A stretch of DNA of 64,000 bases from the NCBI RefSeq assembly GCF_018613675.1, contig NZ_JAGGPQ010000003.1, forward strand, positions 423 through 64,422, in the 5' to 3' direction. Source of the stretch: Arthrobacter sp. ISL-85. GTDB taxonomy: Bacteria > Actinomycetota > Actinomycetes > Actinomycetales > Micrococcaceae. The position numbers and the translations under genes were made by a program. Below the pieces are notes generated by a model. That model saw only the letters and a program-made list of their open reading frames with translations. It did no database searches and was not told where the DNA came from. Positions 44,979-53,494 of the stretch are shown piece after piece; position 1 is the first letter of the stretch, and the number at the start of each line of letters is the position of its first letter.

Positions 44979-45907
44979 GGGAGCATCCGATCTAGGGGAG
45001 CGGGGTCATTCCGAGCAGGCCTGGAGGCTGCGGGCCGGGAAGTCGTGGCTGGCGCAGGGTCGTCTCGCCAGCAGTCAAAGAGCTCGGAGAGAGTGGGAAA
45101 CCAGACACCTTCGAATGAAGTGATGTGGTCGAGGAACTTCTCGAGCATCACGAGGTTGTGTGCCCGTCCAATGGTTTGCGGGTGTAATGTCCACGTCATT
45201 GCGCCCCCGGCACATCGCTCGTAGGCGAAATTGAAACTGTCAATCCAGCGAGCCAGAACAGTCTCGTTGCTCTGCATGAGCGCGCTGCCCTTAAAAGATT
45301 CAAGTTCGGGAAAATCGTCGAGGAACCAAGACACAGGGAACTCAAGGACGCTGCTCTCTGGGCCGAAGGTGTTTCCTTCTTCCTCGCTAACGCCGACCAC
45401 CGTCCGCGGCCGGTAAGGCTCGAAGTCCCTACCCATGAGAGATGAATCCCAGTCAAACTCGAACTTCGCAAGGAGATCGAGGGTGTTGTCGGTAACATCC
45501 AGTGCAGGTGAGCGATATCCGCGAGGACGTGTACCCAGGAGCTGCTCGTGCTGGGTTATTTGCAGTTCCAGCAGCCGCTCTTCCTCGGCTCGATCGAGCG
45601 CAGGCACATATTCGTGGTAGACGCCGTGAGCGCCGACCTCATGGCCGGACTCGACAATTGCTTCCACTGAGCTGCGGAATGTTTGCATCGTGTGCGTGGG
45701 CACACACCACGTCGTCGTGATTCCGTAGCGCCGGAAGACGTCTAGAAGTCGTGGGGCACCGACCAGGGCACCGAATTCACCTCGGGACATCAAAGACTGG
45801 GAGGTTGAGCGAAAAGTGCCTAGCCATACGCTTTGGGCATCAAAATCGGGGCTGAGAGATACGGCAAGTCGTTTGCCGTCCGGTAGATGAAGAGGCACTT
45901 CGATCAA
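44975..45907 (-). CDS. NodB-fold (polysaccharide deacetylase/PuuE-type) hydrolase, possible cyclic imidase
   Basis: 310 residues. Metal and catalytic motifs: AVSLSPDFDAQSVWLG (first Asp pair), EVGAHGVYHEYV (metal histidines) and RPRGYRSPALDVTDN. DFDAQ and HGxYHE match the PuuE/HpPgdA branch, whose members act on small amides: PuuE allantoinases and, from memory, some bacterial cyclic-imide hydrolases. No signal peptide, so not a cell-wall enzyme. Surrounded by CoA ligase, oxidases and a nitrilase-type amidase under PucR, it more likely opens a ring imide or amide than a sugar. Overlaps the adenylate kinase start. Confidence 0.85.
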   Translation of the reverse strand: MIEVPLHLPDGKRLAVSLSPDFDAQSVWLGTFRSTSQSLMSRGEFGALVGAPRLLDVFRRYGITTTWCVPTHTMQTFRSSVEAIVESGHEVGAHGVYHEYVPALDRAEEERLLELQITQHEQLLGTRPRGYRSPALDVTDNTLDLLAKFEFDWDSSLMGRDFEPYRPRTVVGVSEEEGNTFGPESSVLEFPVSWFLDDFPELESFKGSALMQSNETVLARWIDSFNFAYERCAGGAMTWTLHPQTIGRAHNLVMLEKFLDHITSFEGVWFPTLSELFDCWRDDPAPATTSRPAASRPARNDPAPLDRMLP

Positions 45908-45966
45908 CTTTCTATTTCAGGCAAGGGGAGTTCACCTTGATGAATGTTCTGGTAGGCGAATTCTGC

Positions 45967-46452
45967 CTAGACGGGGCGACGGGATAGGAGGACAACCCAG
46001 TCGCCTTCCTGGCAGACCACGCCGTTCTGGTTCAGAATTTGAACGCGGGTAGTTACGACTCCACGGTCGGGTTTGCTGGCAGAGGGCTTGATGCCAATCA
46101 CTTCTTCGCGAACACTAATGGTGTCGCCAATACGGATCGGGGCACGGAGGTTCCAGTTGTCAATTCCTAGGAAGGCGATGGCCGAGCCGTTCTTCCATCC
46201 CAATGCCATTTCCAGCCCAAAGGCAAGTGAAAGTGCGCCCGGACCATGGAAGACCCTGGTCCCAAATTGTGTCGTCTTGGCGTACTCCTCGTTGGTGTGC
46301 AGCGGGTGCATGTCACCAGACCATGTGGCGAAGGTGACGACATCGAACTCAGTGACAGTTCGTCCTGCCGAGGTCCACTGCTGTCCAAGTTCCAATTCGC
46401 CCAGGTAGCGCACGGCTGACTCATTGGTCGTGCCGAGTAGGTGAGTAGTCAA
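45967..46452 (-). CDS. MaoC-like enoyl-CoA hydratase (first)
   Basis: 161 residues with TTG start 46452, which matches the length of the paralogue at 52986; an upstream TTG at 46530 would overlap the oxidase gene. Hydratase motif: FATWSGDMHPLHTNEEYA, with the catalytic Asp and His; the usual Asn (GDxNPxH) is His here, and FHGPG follows. (R)-specific hydration of an enoyl-CoA is expected. The unusual GDMHPLH is shared with the other copy, so both belong to a distinct subfamily. Confidence 0.88.
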   Translation of the reverse strand: MTTHLLGTTNESAVRYLGELELGQQWTSAGRTVTEFDVVTFATWSGDMHPLHTNEEYAKTTQFGTRVFHGPGALSLAFGLEMALGWKNGSAIAFLGIDNWNLRAPIRIGDTISVREEVIGIKPSASKPDRGVVTTRVQILNQNGVVCQEGDWVVLLSRRPV

Positions 46453-46507
46453 TGTTTGTTCACTTCCGAATAGTTTTAGTGCTCTTGTGGTGGGGTGGGT
46501 GCCAGTG

Positions 46508-47734
46508 CTAGTAGCGAATGACTCCGTCAACCGGCGTGGCCAGGGATGGCCGGTAGAGCGAAAGTTCGTCGATGGAGTGGCTGAGGCGGTCTCCTGAAAT
46601 CAGTTCGGCCACCAGCTTTCCCGTGATGGGGCCGGCCAAGTTGCCATAGACGTGCCCCGTGGCCAGAATCAGCCCGGGAAGTTCCTCCACCCCGTCAACG
46701 ATCGGGAGGGAGTCAGCTGTCGCGGGGACGAGGCCAGCCCAGGCACGTTCAATACCGAGAGACCTGTAGTTGGGGAAGGTTTTGAGCAATGAATCGATAG
46801 CCAGCTTTAGACCGGCGGCAGGCAGCCTGTCGTCGAGTTGGTCAGGGTAGTCCATCGGGCAGCCAATGAATAGGTTCCCGTCCTCGGTCTTGGCGACACA
46901 TTCCATGTGTTCGAGGCCCGATGATTGGTCCTCTGAAGGGGAGGTGAAGTACTCATCCCTGTAGCTGGGGAGGTTCCGGATGTGGGCGTATTGCTTCGCT
47001 GCAAGCGGTCCGTTCAGGATTTTATCGAGCTTCTCCTCTACAGGAGCTAGAAGGACAGCACCCAGCCTGTGTGGCTTGATGGGTACGGTTACGCCCTCTG
47101 ATTCGAGCATGGTAGACCAGACACCGCCAGCCCAAACGACCTTGTCCGCTGAAACGCTGCCGCCGGCTGTTCGTACACCGACGACTTTTGAGCCATTCCG
47201 CAAGAGTCCGAGAACCGGCGTGTTTTCATGAATTCGAACACCAAGCCTCCGGCATTCCTGCGCCAAGGCACGGACGAACTTCGGCGTACGAATTTGGCCA
47301 TCTTCCGGGCTGAACGTGGCCCCAATAACATCGGGCGGCAATATCGGGGCGGCTTCATGAGCGGCCTGGTCATCAAGGAGTTCGGCTTTGAATCCGTCTG
47401 CGATCCTGGCTTCCACAAATTCCTTGTAGACCCGCCGCTGATCATCCGTATAGAAGAACGTCATGGCGCCGTTGCTTCTATATTCGAAAGATGGCCCGAG
47501 GATGTTTGCAAAGTCGTCGTACAGGGCCCTTCCGGCACGAGTCAGTTCGACGGCGTAGTCGCCATGGCGATTCTGCATGTGGAGGAACCCGAGATTTCGC
47601 CCGGAAGCGCCGTGGCCAAGTTCCCGCTGTTCCAGAAGCACAACATCGTGACCCTTTGAAGCAAGAAAATAGGCGGTTGTTACACCCACTATCCCGCCGC
47701 CTACAACTACCACTCCGGCCTTGTCGAGGTTCAT
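46508..47734 (-). CDS. FAD-dependent amine/amino-acid oxidase, DAO family (second)
   Basis: 408 residues. VVVVGGGIVGVTTAYFLASK and LLEQRELGHGASGRNLGFLH at the N-terminus; C-terminal VPATADSLPIVDGVEELPGL and ATGHVYGNLAGPITGKLVAE. Clearly paralogous to the enzyme at 40677 (both have VxEQRxxxxGASGRN and IxENTxVLxxLRNG), with a different middle. Sits between the acyl-CoA ligase and the MaoC hydratase in one operon. Oxidises an amine or N-alkyl amino acid. Confidence 0.91.
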   Translation of the reverse strand: MNLDKAGVVVVGGGIVGVTTAYFLASKGHDVVLLEQRELGHGASGRNLGFLHMQNRHGDYAVELTRAGRALYDDFANILGPSFEYRSNGAMTFFYTDDQRRVYKEFVEARIADGFKAELLDDQAAHEAAPILPPDVIGATFSPEDGQIRTPKFVRALAQECRRLGVRIHENTPVLGLLRNGSKVVGVRTAGGSVSADKVVWAGGVWSTMLESEGVTVPIKPHRLGAVLLAPVEEKLDKILNGPLAAKQYAHIRNLPSYRDEYFTSPSEDQSSGLEHMECVAKTEDGNLFIGCPMDYPDQLDDRLPAAGLKLAIDSLLKTFPNYRSLGIERAWAGLVPATADSLPIVDGVEELPGLILATGHVYGNLAGPITGKLVAELISGDRLSHSIDELSLYRPSLATPVDGVIRY

Positions 47735-47813
47735 TTCGTTATTTCCTAACTTCGTCTTTGAGCAACACTTGTCCGGTGCCGTCTCGTGATTTGTCGGCTT
47801 ATGCAGCCGTCTG

Positions 47814-49355
47814 CTATGCCTTGCCCTGGCTCTTTTCGGCTGTCAAAAGTGTCGCCACGTCCCGCCTATTGACTTTGCCGGTGGTCGAGTTCACTGGAAG
47901 GGAGTCGACTGCGATGAACTCGCTGGGGACTTTGTACGAGGACAAGCGGGCCCCAGCGAATCCCTTCAGTTCGGCTTCGTCAAGGGGCGCTATGCCCCTG
48001 GGGACGACGGCAGCTACCACACGCTGGCCGTAGACGTCATCGGGAAGACCAACAACTGCCACTTCACCAACAGAGGCATGCTCCTGAAGTACACGTTCAA
48101 CTTCCGCCGGCGAGATGTTTGTTCCGCCACGTATGATGACGTCGGAGAGCCGGCCAACGACGTATACGAAACCCTCATCATCCACCCGAACAAGATCTTT
48201 TGTGCGGTACCAGCCGTCATCCGTTATGACAGTCCTCGTTTGCTCTTCGTCACGCCAATATCCGAGCATCAGTCCGGGTCCAGTCGAGTACGCTTCCCCA
48301 ACCTCCCCGGCTGGAACTTCCGCTCCGTCGGCGTCTAGGATCTTTAGCTTCGACCGCGGCACAAGTTTGCCTGCAGACCCGGGTTTGGGGGTTGGGTTCG
48401 CGACGGGGTCGTAAGTTACCAGCGGCAGGCATTCGGAGGCGCAATAGGCGTCCAGAACTGGCAGTCCAGTCTGGGCCTCCCAGCGGCTGAATGCTGCTTC
48501 GTTCCTGGGCTCTCCTCCTGAGATGCACAGTCGAAGTGATGGGAATGCCGGCTTATCCTCGGCTCGGAGTTCAGCGTACTGGGCCAGCTTTCCGAAAGTC
48601 GCCGTCACACCGGCGAGGAATGTGGCGGAATGCTCCTCAATGGCGGGAGCAATCATGTCTGGACGAGCCCTCCGGACTACCACAACTGTCCCGCCGCTCA
48701 GCAGGACAGCCAAGGATGTGCTTGCTAGTCCATAAAGCCACGCCATCGGCAGACAGATAATTGCCTTGTCTTCGGGTGAAAGGTGCCATACTTCGCCATA
48801 GGTCTTCGCGCAGTTGTATACGGCTGCAGCCGAAAGCATGATCGCCTTCGGACGGCTCGTGGTGCCGGACGAGAAGCAGATCATGGACAGGGGTTCGCGA
48901 AGACCCTCAGGGTTGGGTAGGGCGTCTTGCCGAACCTCGGTTACGTGGAAGTCAACGATATCGACAATTGGGGCATTTCGTGCGGCAGGGGCGATATGCG
49001 CACGATCAACGCTTTCGGAGGTGACTATCAGCGCAGGGTCACTCGTGGCGATGGCATATTCAAGGTCCTCTGGACCCGAAGAAGGATAGACAGTAACCAG
49101 CACGCCGCCGCTTCGCCATACAGCGAGGGCTGTGGAGAGATAGTCCGCTGAGCTTTCGGCGACGAGGGCCACCCGATAACCCGGCTTGAGTCCGGCCGAA
49201 AGCAACACAGCTGAGCGGTGCTCAATTGATGTTTGGAGATCCTTGTAGCTCATGAAGGCGTCGCCGTCGACAATCGCTGTCTTATCTGGGTATTGTTCGG
49301 CGATGGATTCCAGCGCGGAGACGCAATTAGTTAGCTCCGGCGACGATTCAGTCAT
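47814..49355 (-). CDS. AMP-forming acyl-CoA ligase
   Basis: 513 residues, ANL family: ICFSSGTTSRPKAIMLS (P-loop), LPVLDAYCASECLPLVTYDP, GWYRTKDLVRVDDEGFVYVV (A8 hinge) and the catalytic Lys in PVNSTTGKVNRRD. Activates a carboxylic acid with CoA, producing AMP and PPi. Downstream are an oxidase, MaoC hydratase, NodB-type hydrolase and adenylate kinase. Two hairpins separate it from the gene before it, so it may begin its own transcription unit. Confidence 0.94.
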   Translation of the reverse strand: MTESSPELTNCVSALESIAEQYPDKTAIVDGDAFMSYKDLQTSIEHRSAVLLSAGLKPGYRVALVAESSADYLSTALAVWRSGGVLVTVYPSSGPEDLEYAIATSDPALIVTSESVDRAHIAPAARNAPIVDIVDFHVTEVRQDALPNPEGLREPLSMICFSSGTTSRPKAIMLSAAAVYNCAKTYGEVWHLSPEDKAIICLPMAWLYGLASTSLAVLLSGGTVVVVRRARPDMIAPAIEEHSATFLAGVTATFGKLAQYAELRAEDKPAFPSLRLCISGGEPRNEAAFSRWEAQTGLPVLDAYCASECLPLVTYDPVANPTPKPGSAGKLVPRSKLKILDADGAEVPAGEVGEAYSTGPGLMLGYWRDEEQTRTVITDDGWYRTKDLVRVDDEGFVYVVGRLSDVIIRGGTNISPAEVERVLQEHASVGEVAVVGLPDDVYGQRVVAAVVPRGIAPLDEAELKGFAGARLSSYKVPSEFIAVDSLPVNSTTGKVNRRDVATLLTAEKSQGKA

Positions 49356-49377
49356 GTACGCTTCACTTTCTTTTGAT

Positions 49378-49431
49378 AGTTGGAAGACTCCAACTGGCCC
49401 GTTGAGTCGGACTGGTTTAACTCAACGGGCC
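49378..49431. terminator. Tandem hairpins between the NMO-like gene and the ligase
   Basis: GGCCCGTTGAGT (49396-49407) and ACTCAACGGGCC (49420-49431) form a perfect 12-bp stem, 28 bases after the NMO-like stop on the minus strand. A second hairpin AGTTGGA/TCCAACT (49378-49395) follows, then a run of A on the minus strand. Likely a terminator or attenuator. Confidence 0.7.
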
Positions 49432-49458
49432 GCTTGGCCTTTTTATTGGCGGTGCCAG

Positions 49459-50511
49459 CTATTTGCCGGCTGCAAGTCCACGGAGGATTTTTTCTGCATC
49501 CGATGCCATATTCTTGACGATCTCACCAGCTGGGAGAATTTCGTGGACAAGCTGCATGGTCTGGCCCACGGGCATCATCCCGAAGTCCATGTCACCGTCC
49601 TGATAGCCTGTTTCGACCCGCGTGCCGGCCACAGCGTACTGTCCGGGGAAGCCTGCGGGTTTTTTGTCCGAAGACTCCCATTCCGAGGTCCACTTGTTCT
49701 CGAATGCACGCATACGCTTGCCGCTGTATGAGTAGGTGATGGTGCTGTCCTTGAAGGACCCTCCCACCACGCGGTTCTTGAAATTGTCGTGCCCATACGC
49801 TTCGGGGCTGGCAATGAAGCGTGTTCCAACCCAGACTCCTGCTGCACCCAAAGCCAGCGAGGCGGCAAGCCCGCGCCCATCCGCTATTCCGCCAGCGGCC
49901 AGGACTGGCTGATCCACCACATCAATAACGGCAGGTACGAGGGTCATAGTGGAGGCGTATCCGGTGTGCCCCCCGGCCTCAGTTCCCTGGGCGACAATAA
50001 AGTCGACACCCGCTGCGCTGGCTTCCTGGGCCTTGCCGACCGAGCCGACCAGCGAGAAGACCGTGATTCCGCGATCCTTACACTCTTTGATGAACCAATC
50101 CGGTGTAGCGAACGTCAAAACAACCGCAGACGGCGCAGCATCCAGGACGATTTGCACCTGGTCTGCTACGGCCCCAGGCGTCAAGAGCGCTTCTACACCT
50201 GCAAGTTTTTCCTGGTCCGCTCCAGAAAGCGACTGCCACAGTTCCCGCACTGGCGCCCACTGTGCTTCGTCTTCAGTGGTGAGTGAGTCCGGAAGCAGGA
50301 GATTAACTGCGTAGGGCTTGTCCGTTCCAGCTTCGATCTTCTTGATCTCCGCGCGTAGGTTATCGGGCATGAAGCTGACGCCGCCGAGGCATCCCAAGCC
50401 GCCAGCGTTACTGACCGCGGTGACGAGTTCAGCCTGCGCGACACGCGCCATGCCGGCGGAGCAGACGGGGTATTGGATGCCGAGGGCTTCCGTCAATGCT
50501 GTCTTGATCAC
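49459..50511 (-). CDS. Nitronate monooxygenase-like FMN flavoprotein
   Basis: 350 residues, 2-nitropropane dioxygenase/NMO fold: GIQYPVCSAGMARVAQAELV and SNAGGLGCLGGVSFMPDN at the N-terminus; the FMN phosphate site is IVAQGTEAGGHTGYAS and the next glycine turn VLAAGGIADGRGLAASLALG. Family members oxidise alkyl nitronates, but many are uncharacterised, including CoA-substrate reductases, so the reaction here is open. Lies between the SDR gene and the tandem hairpins. Confidence 0.92.
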   Translation of the reverse strand: MIKTALTEALGIQYPVCSAGMARVAQAELVTAVSNAGGLGCLGGVSFMPDNLRAEIKKIEAGTDKPYAVNLLLPDSLTTEDEAQWAPVRELWQSLSGADQEKLAGVEALLTPGAVADQVQIVLDAAPSAVVLTFATPDWFIKECKDRGITVFSLVGSVGKAQEASAAGVDFIVAQGTEAGGHTGYASTMTLVPAVIDVVDQPVLAAGGIADGRGLAASLALGAAGVWVGTRFIASPEAYGHDNFKNRVVGGSFKDSTITYSYSGKRMRAFENKWTSEWESSDKKPAGFPGQYAVAGTRVETGYQDGDMDFGMMPVGQTMQLVHEILPAGEIVKNMASDAEKILRGLAAGK

Positions 50512-50627
50512 TTATACACCTTTCACTTCGGAGCCGAATTTCATCCTGGCTTCCGAATAGTTAATGTTGGCCCCAGCGGGCGAGTTGGTGGGGTTTTTGT
50601 TGGTAATAGGACATTTAGTCGGCAGGA

Positions 50628-51407
50628 CTACGTCGCGTTCCAGCCGCCATCGACCTGGATAGTTTGCCCGTTCACATAGCCGGCAGAGTCGGACGCGAGG
50701 AACAGCACTACGCTCGCCACCTCCGAGGGTTCGCCGGAGCGTTTTGCTGGGATGAGGAAGTCCATGATTTCGGGAGACACCCCGATGCCGCGCTGCTGCG
50801 TCGAAACGAGATCGCCCAAGATTTCCTCCGAAGTGGCACGAAGGTTTGTCTTGATGACGCCCGGGGCGACTACGTTGGCGGTTACCCCGTGAGGGGCAAC
50901 ATCGATGGCGAGACGACGGGTCAGTCCTTCAATGCCCGCCTTGGATGTGACGTAGGAGATACCGTCTGCTGCACCCCTCTGGCCGGCGACGGAGCCGATT
51001 GTAATGATCCGGCCGGAGTTCTGCTTCGTCATTACCTGCGCCGCTGCACGGCAGCCGTAGAACGTGCCTGTCAGGTTGACTCCAATAATCTTGGCCCACA
51101 ACTCGGGCGTCGTTTCGAGCACGTCGGCATACCCGTCGAAGACTCCTGCGCTATTGACCATAACGTCCAGTTTTCCTGTCGTCTCCACGACCTCGTCCAC
51201 CAAAGCAGACACAGAGTGGTAGTCGCTGACGTCTACGACCCTTGTGTGGAGTGAGTCCGGAGAGCCGAGTTCTTTCCGGGTCTCCGCCAGACGATCTTCT
51301 GAAACGTCACTCGCATAGACTTCGTAGTCTGCTTCGACGAATGCTTTGGCAATGGCCCGGCCGATGCCAGAGCCGGATCCGGTGATGATTACGCTTTTGC
51401 TTCCCAT
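50628..51407 (-). CDS. Short-chain dehydrogenase/reductase (3-ketoacyl reductase-like)
   Basis: 259 residues. Cofactor loop VIITGSGSGIGRAIAKAF, NNAG-equivalent VNSAGVFDGYADV, catalytic Ser in GSVAGQRGAADG and Tyr/Lys in SYVTSKAGIEGLTRR. The Asp at SDVSEDRLAE favours NAD(H). ATG 51407 is preferred to a TTG at 51416. First gene of the minus-strand operon and expected to oxidise a beta-hydroxyacyl-CoA made by the MaoC hydratase. Confidence 0.93.
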   Translation of the reverse strand: MGSKSVIITGSGSGIGRAIAKAFVEADYEVYASDVSEDRLAETRKELGSPDSLHTRVVDVSDYHSVSALVDEVVETTGKLDVMVNSAGVFDGYADVLETTPELWAKIIGVNLTGTFYGCRAAAQVMTKQNSGRIITIGSVAGQRGAADGISYVTSKAGIEGLTRRLAIDVAPHGVTANVVAPGVIKTNLRATSEEILGDLVSTQQRGIGVSPEIMDFLIPAKRSGEPSEVASVVLFLASDSAGYVNGQTIQVDGGWNAT

Positions 51408-51613
51408 GCCGTACAAACTACGTTGGGGATCTTCCGAGTGAAACTGTCATCCTCACGGCTTTTTGCTGACGTTGTCGTGGAAGCTACAGGAGCTGGGTTA
51501 CAGGTTCGGTGTCTGTGCCGGCCACCCTAAGCCACACTGGTGATCCACGTGTATGGACCCGGCCCTCCGGATTTTGTACTTTGACTAGGGTTGGGCACTT
51601 GCCGTTGAAACAA

Positions 51614-51627
51614 TTCCGGCGCCGGAA
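51614..51627. promoter_or_regulatory. 14-bp perfect palindrome, operator candidate
   Basis: TTCCGGCGCCGGAA, 207-220 bases upstream of the SDR start codon and about 490 bases from the other operon. Possible regulator site for the divergent catabolic operons. Confidence 0.4.
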
Positions 51628-51865
51628 CCCGTCTCCTAGTTCTAATGTTCAAAGGACGATTCTTCCCTTTCGAGACGGCACCCAACACGGGGAACCGACG
51701 TCGTTTTAGCCGAGGCTGACGCAGGAAGTTGCGGCGAGCCTCAACAGGATCGTGACACTGGACTGATCTTTCGATCCCGAAATCCCCATAGATCAGCCAG
51801 CAGATTTCGGCAAACCAACGCGCCCGGACAACAGACCTGGCGGCGCAGGTTGTGCCGACCCTAAC

Positions 51866-51902
51866 CCGGGTCCTCCAGCTGACCGTGCGCTGGAGGACCC
51901 GG
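51866..51902. terminator. Strong hairpin in the divergent region
   Basis: CCGGGTCCTCCAGC and GCTGGAGGACCCGG pair perfectly (14 bp) around a nine-base loop. No T-run on either side, so terminator, attenuator or a recombination end are all possible. Confidence 0.5.
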
Positions 51903-52119
51903 CGCCAAACATGTCACTTGAGCGATCCATGGGCGCAGTTGCGCAGATGCCTCAGTAGTTTCTACGCATGGGCGCCACGGCTTCAGAAAATCTCCAATGC
52001 CGGGATTGCGCGTTGGATTCTAAAATTCAAGCACATGGCCGACATACTTTGGAGCTTGGCTCGTCAACTTGCCAGGATTCGCAGGCCGCATCAGAACACA
52101 TGACGGTTCGGGAGAAACA

Positions 52120-52962
52120 TTGCAAAAGGATACTGCAGACCAGTCTGGGGCTTATTGGTCCTCCTCTGTCAGCCAAGTCACTGATACGAATGTTTACGTT
52201 CGCGGCTATGATCTCGAGGACCTGATCGGGCAAATCCCCTTCACGGCAGCCATATTTCTCGTGATCCGTGGTCGGATCCCCTTGGACCATGAGATACGGG
52301 CGCTGGACGCAGTCCTGAGCGGAATCCTGGATTATGGCCTTGAAAAGCCCGGGACAGTGGCCGCGCGGTTTGCCGTCTCCGCCAATCCAAGTATGGCTAT
52401 CGGCATGTCAGCTGCCTGTTTATCTGTCGGGAAGCACACGCTGGCCACTGAGGACAGCGGCCGCTTCATCCTCGCTACGCATGCCGAGTTTCTGGGATCC
52501 GGCCTCGCACTCGAAGCTTTCGCTGAGGAAAAGGTAAACCGCATGCGCGAAGCAAAGGAACGCATCCCGGGCTTGGGGCATCCTATTTTCAAGGTTGTTG
52601 ATCCTCGCGCTGAACGGCTCCGGTCGATTGCTCTGCAGGAAGGTTTGTGGGATCAGGCGGCTGAAGTGTACGAGGCAGTACACAGGGCCTTCACGAAACT
52701 CCCAGGTAAGTCAGACATCCCAATAAATGACGTTGGTGTTATGGCCGCGATACTGCTGGGGCTTGGCTTCACACCCGAAGAAGGGACAGGTGTTGCCCTG
52801 CTTTCTACCCTCCCAGGGGTTATCGCACACGTATCCGAAGAACTCTCCGGAGGGAAGCCAATCCGAATCGTCCCGAGAGGTTCAGCATCCTACGAGGGGA
52901 CCACTGGCCGCGATTTTGACGCGGACCGACTCGAAGCGGGCTGGGGCCCTTCGGGATCCTAG
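52120..52962 (+). CDS. Citrate-synthase-like protein, short citryl-CoA-lyase type
   Basis: 280 residues, about two thirds of a normal citrate synthase. TDTNVYVRGYDLEDLIGQIP and FTAAIFLVIRGRIP open the family; the active-site His is in IPGLGHPIFKVVDPRAERL, and the C-terminal RIVPRGSASYEGTTGRD holds conserved arginines. Short, stand-alone members cleave citryl-CoA-like esters or catalyse related Claisen chemistry. TTG 52120 with GGGAGA upstream is preferred; open reading extends to 52069. Operon partners are a MaoC hydratase and a Nudix hydrolase. In this pathway it may perform the final C-C cleavage. Confidence 0.85.
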   Translation: MQKDTADQSGAYWSSSVSQVTDTNVYVRGYDLEDLIGQIPFTAAIFLVIRGRIPLDHEIRALDAVLSGILDYGLEKPGTVAARFAVSANPSMAIGMSAACLSVGKHTLATEDSGRFILATHAEFLGSGLALEAFAEEKVNRMREAKERIPGLGHPIFKVVDPRAERLRSIALQEGLWDQAAEVYEAVHRAFTKLPGKSDIPINDVGVMAAILLGLGFTPEEGTGVALLSTLPGVIAHVSEELSGGKPIRIVPRGSASYEGTTGRDFDADRLEAGWGPSGS

Positions 52963-52985
52963 GCGGCAACCGGACAGGAGCAAAG

Positions 52986-53480
52986 ATGAATGCAGGAGCC
53001 GAACATCGTCTGATCCCTTCAGCTACTCGATTCTTTGAGGATCTTCAAACCGGAGATTCGTGGTCGTCTCAAGGGCGAACGATTACAGAGACGGACCTAG
53101 TCACGTTCGCGACTTGGTCGGGGGATATGCATCCCCTGCACACCAACCAAGAGTATGCCCGTGGTACTCAGTTTGGAGAACGGGTTTTCCACGGTCCGGG
53201 GACACTTGCGATCGCTTTTGGCCTGGAAATGGGAATGGGCTGGAAGGACCGTTCGGCCATAGCATTTCTAGGCATTCATGACTGGAACCTCATTGCACCT
53301 GTACGCATCGGCGACACAATTGCCGTACGGGAAGAAGTAGTAGAGCTCCGGCCTTCTGCGACTAAGCCGGACCGGGGCATTGTGAAAACGAGGCTTCATG
53401 TACTCAATCAGCGAGGCGAAGTCTGCCAAGAGGGATTCTGGGTTGTGCTGCTGTATCGGTCGGCGGCGTGTACGCCATGA
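52986..53480 (+). CDS. MaoC-like enoyl-CoA hydratase (second)
   Basis: 164 residues, paralogue of 45967: FATWSGDMHPLHTNQEYA and FHGPGTLAIAFGLEMGMGW, again with His in the usual Asn position. Starts 23 bases after the lyase-like gene with GGAG upstream. Two copies in divergent operons suggest either two hydration steps or partner-specific subunits of one hetero-oligomer. Confidence 0.9.
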   Translation: MNAGAEHRLIPSATRFFEDLQTGDSWSSQGRTITETDLVTFATWSGDMHPLHTNQEYARGTQFGERVFHGPGTLAIAFGLEMGMGWKDRSAIAFLGIHDWNLIAPVRIGDTIAVREEVVELRPSATKPDRGIVKTRLHVLNQRGEVCQEGFWVVLLYRSAACTP

Positions 53481-53494
53481 AGACGGAGGAAGCG

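Larger units (their letters stand above)
51408..52119. other. Divergent control region between the SDR and citryl-CoA-lyase-like operons
   Basis: 712 bases without a gene. Contains a perfect 14-bp palindrome TTCCGGCGCCGGAA at 51614-51627 and a perfect 14-bp stem (51866-51879 with 51889-51902, loop nine bases). These suggest a repressor site and a structured leader or terminator. Confidence 0.6.
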
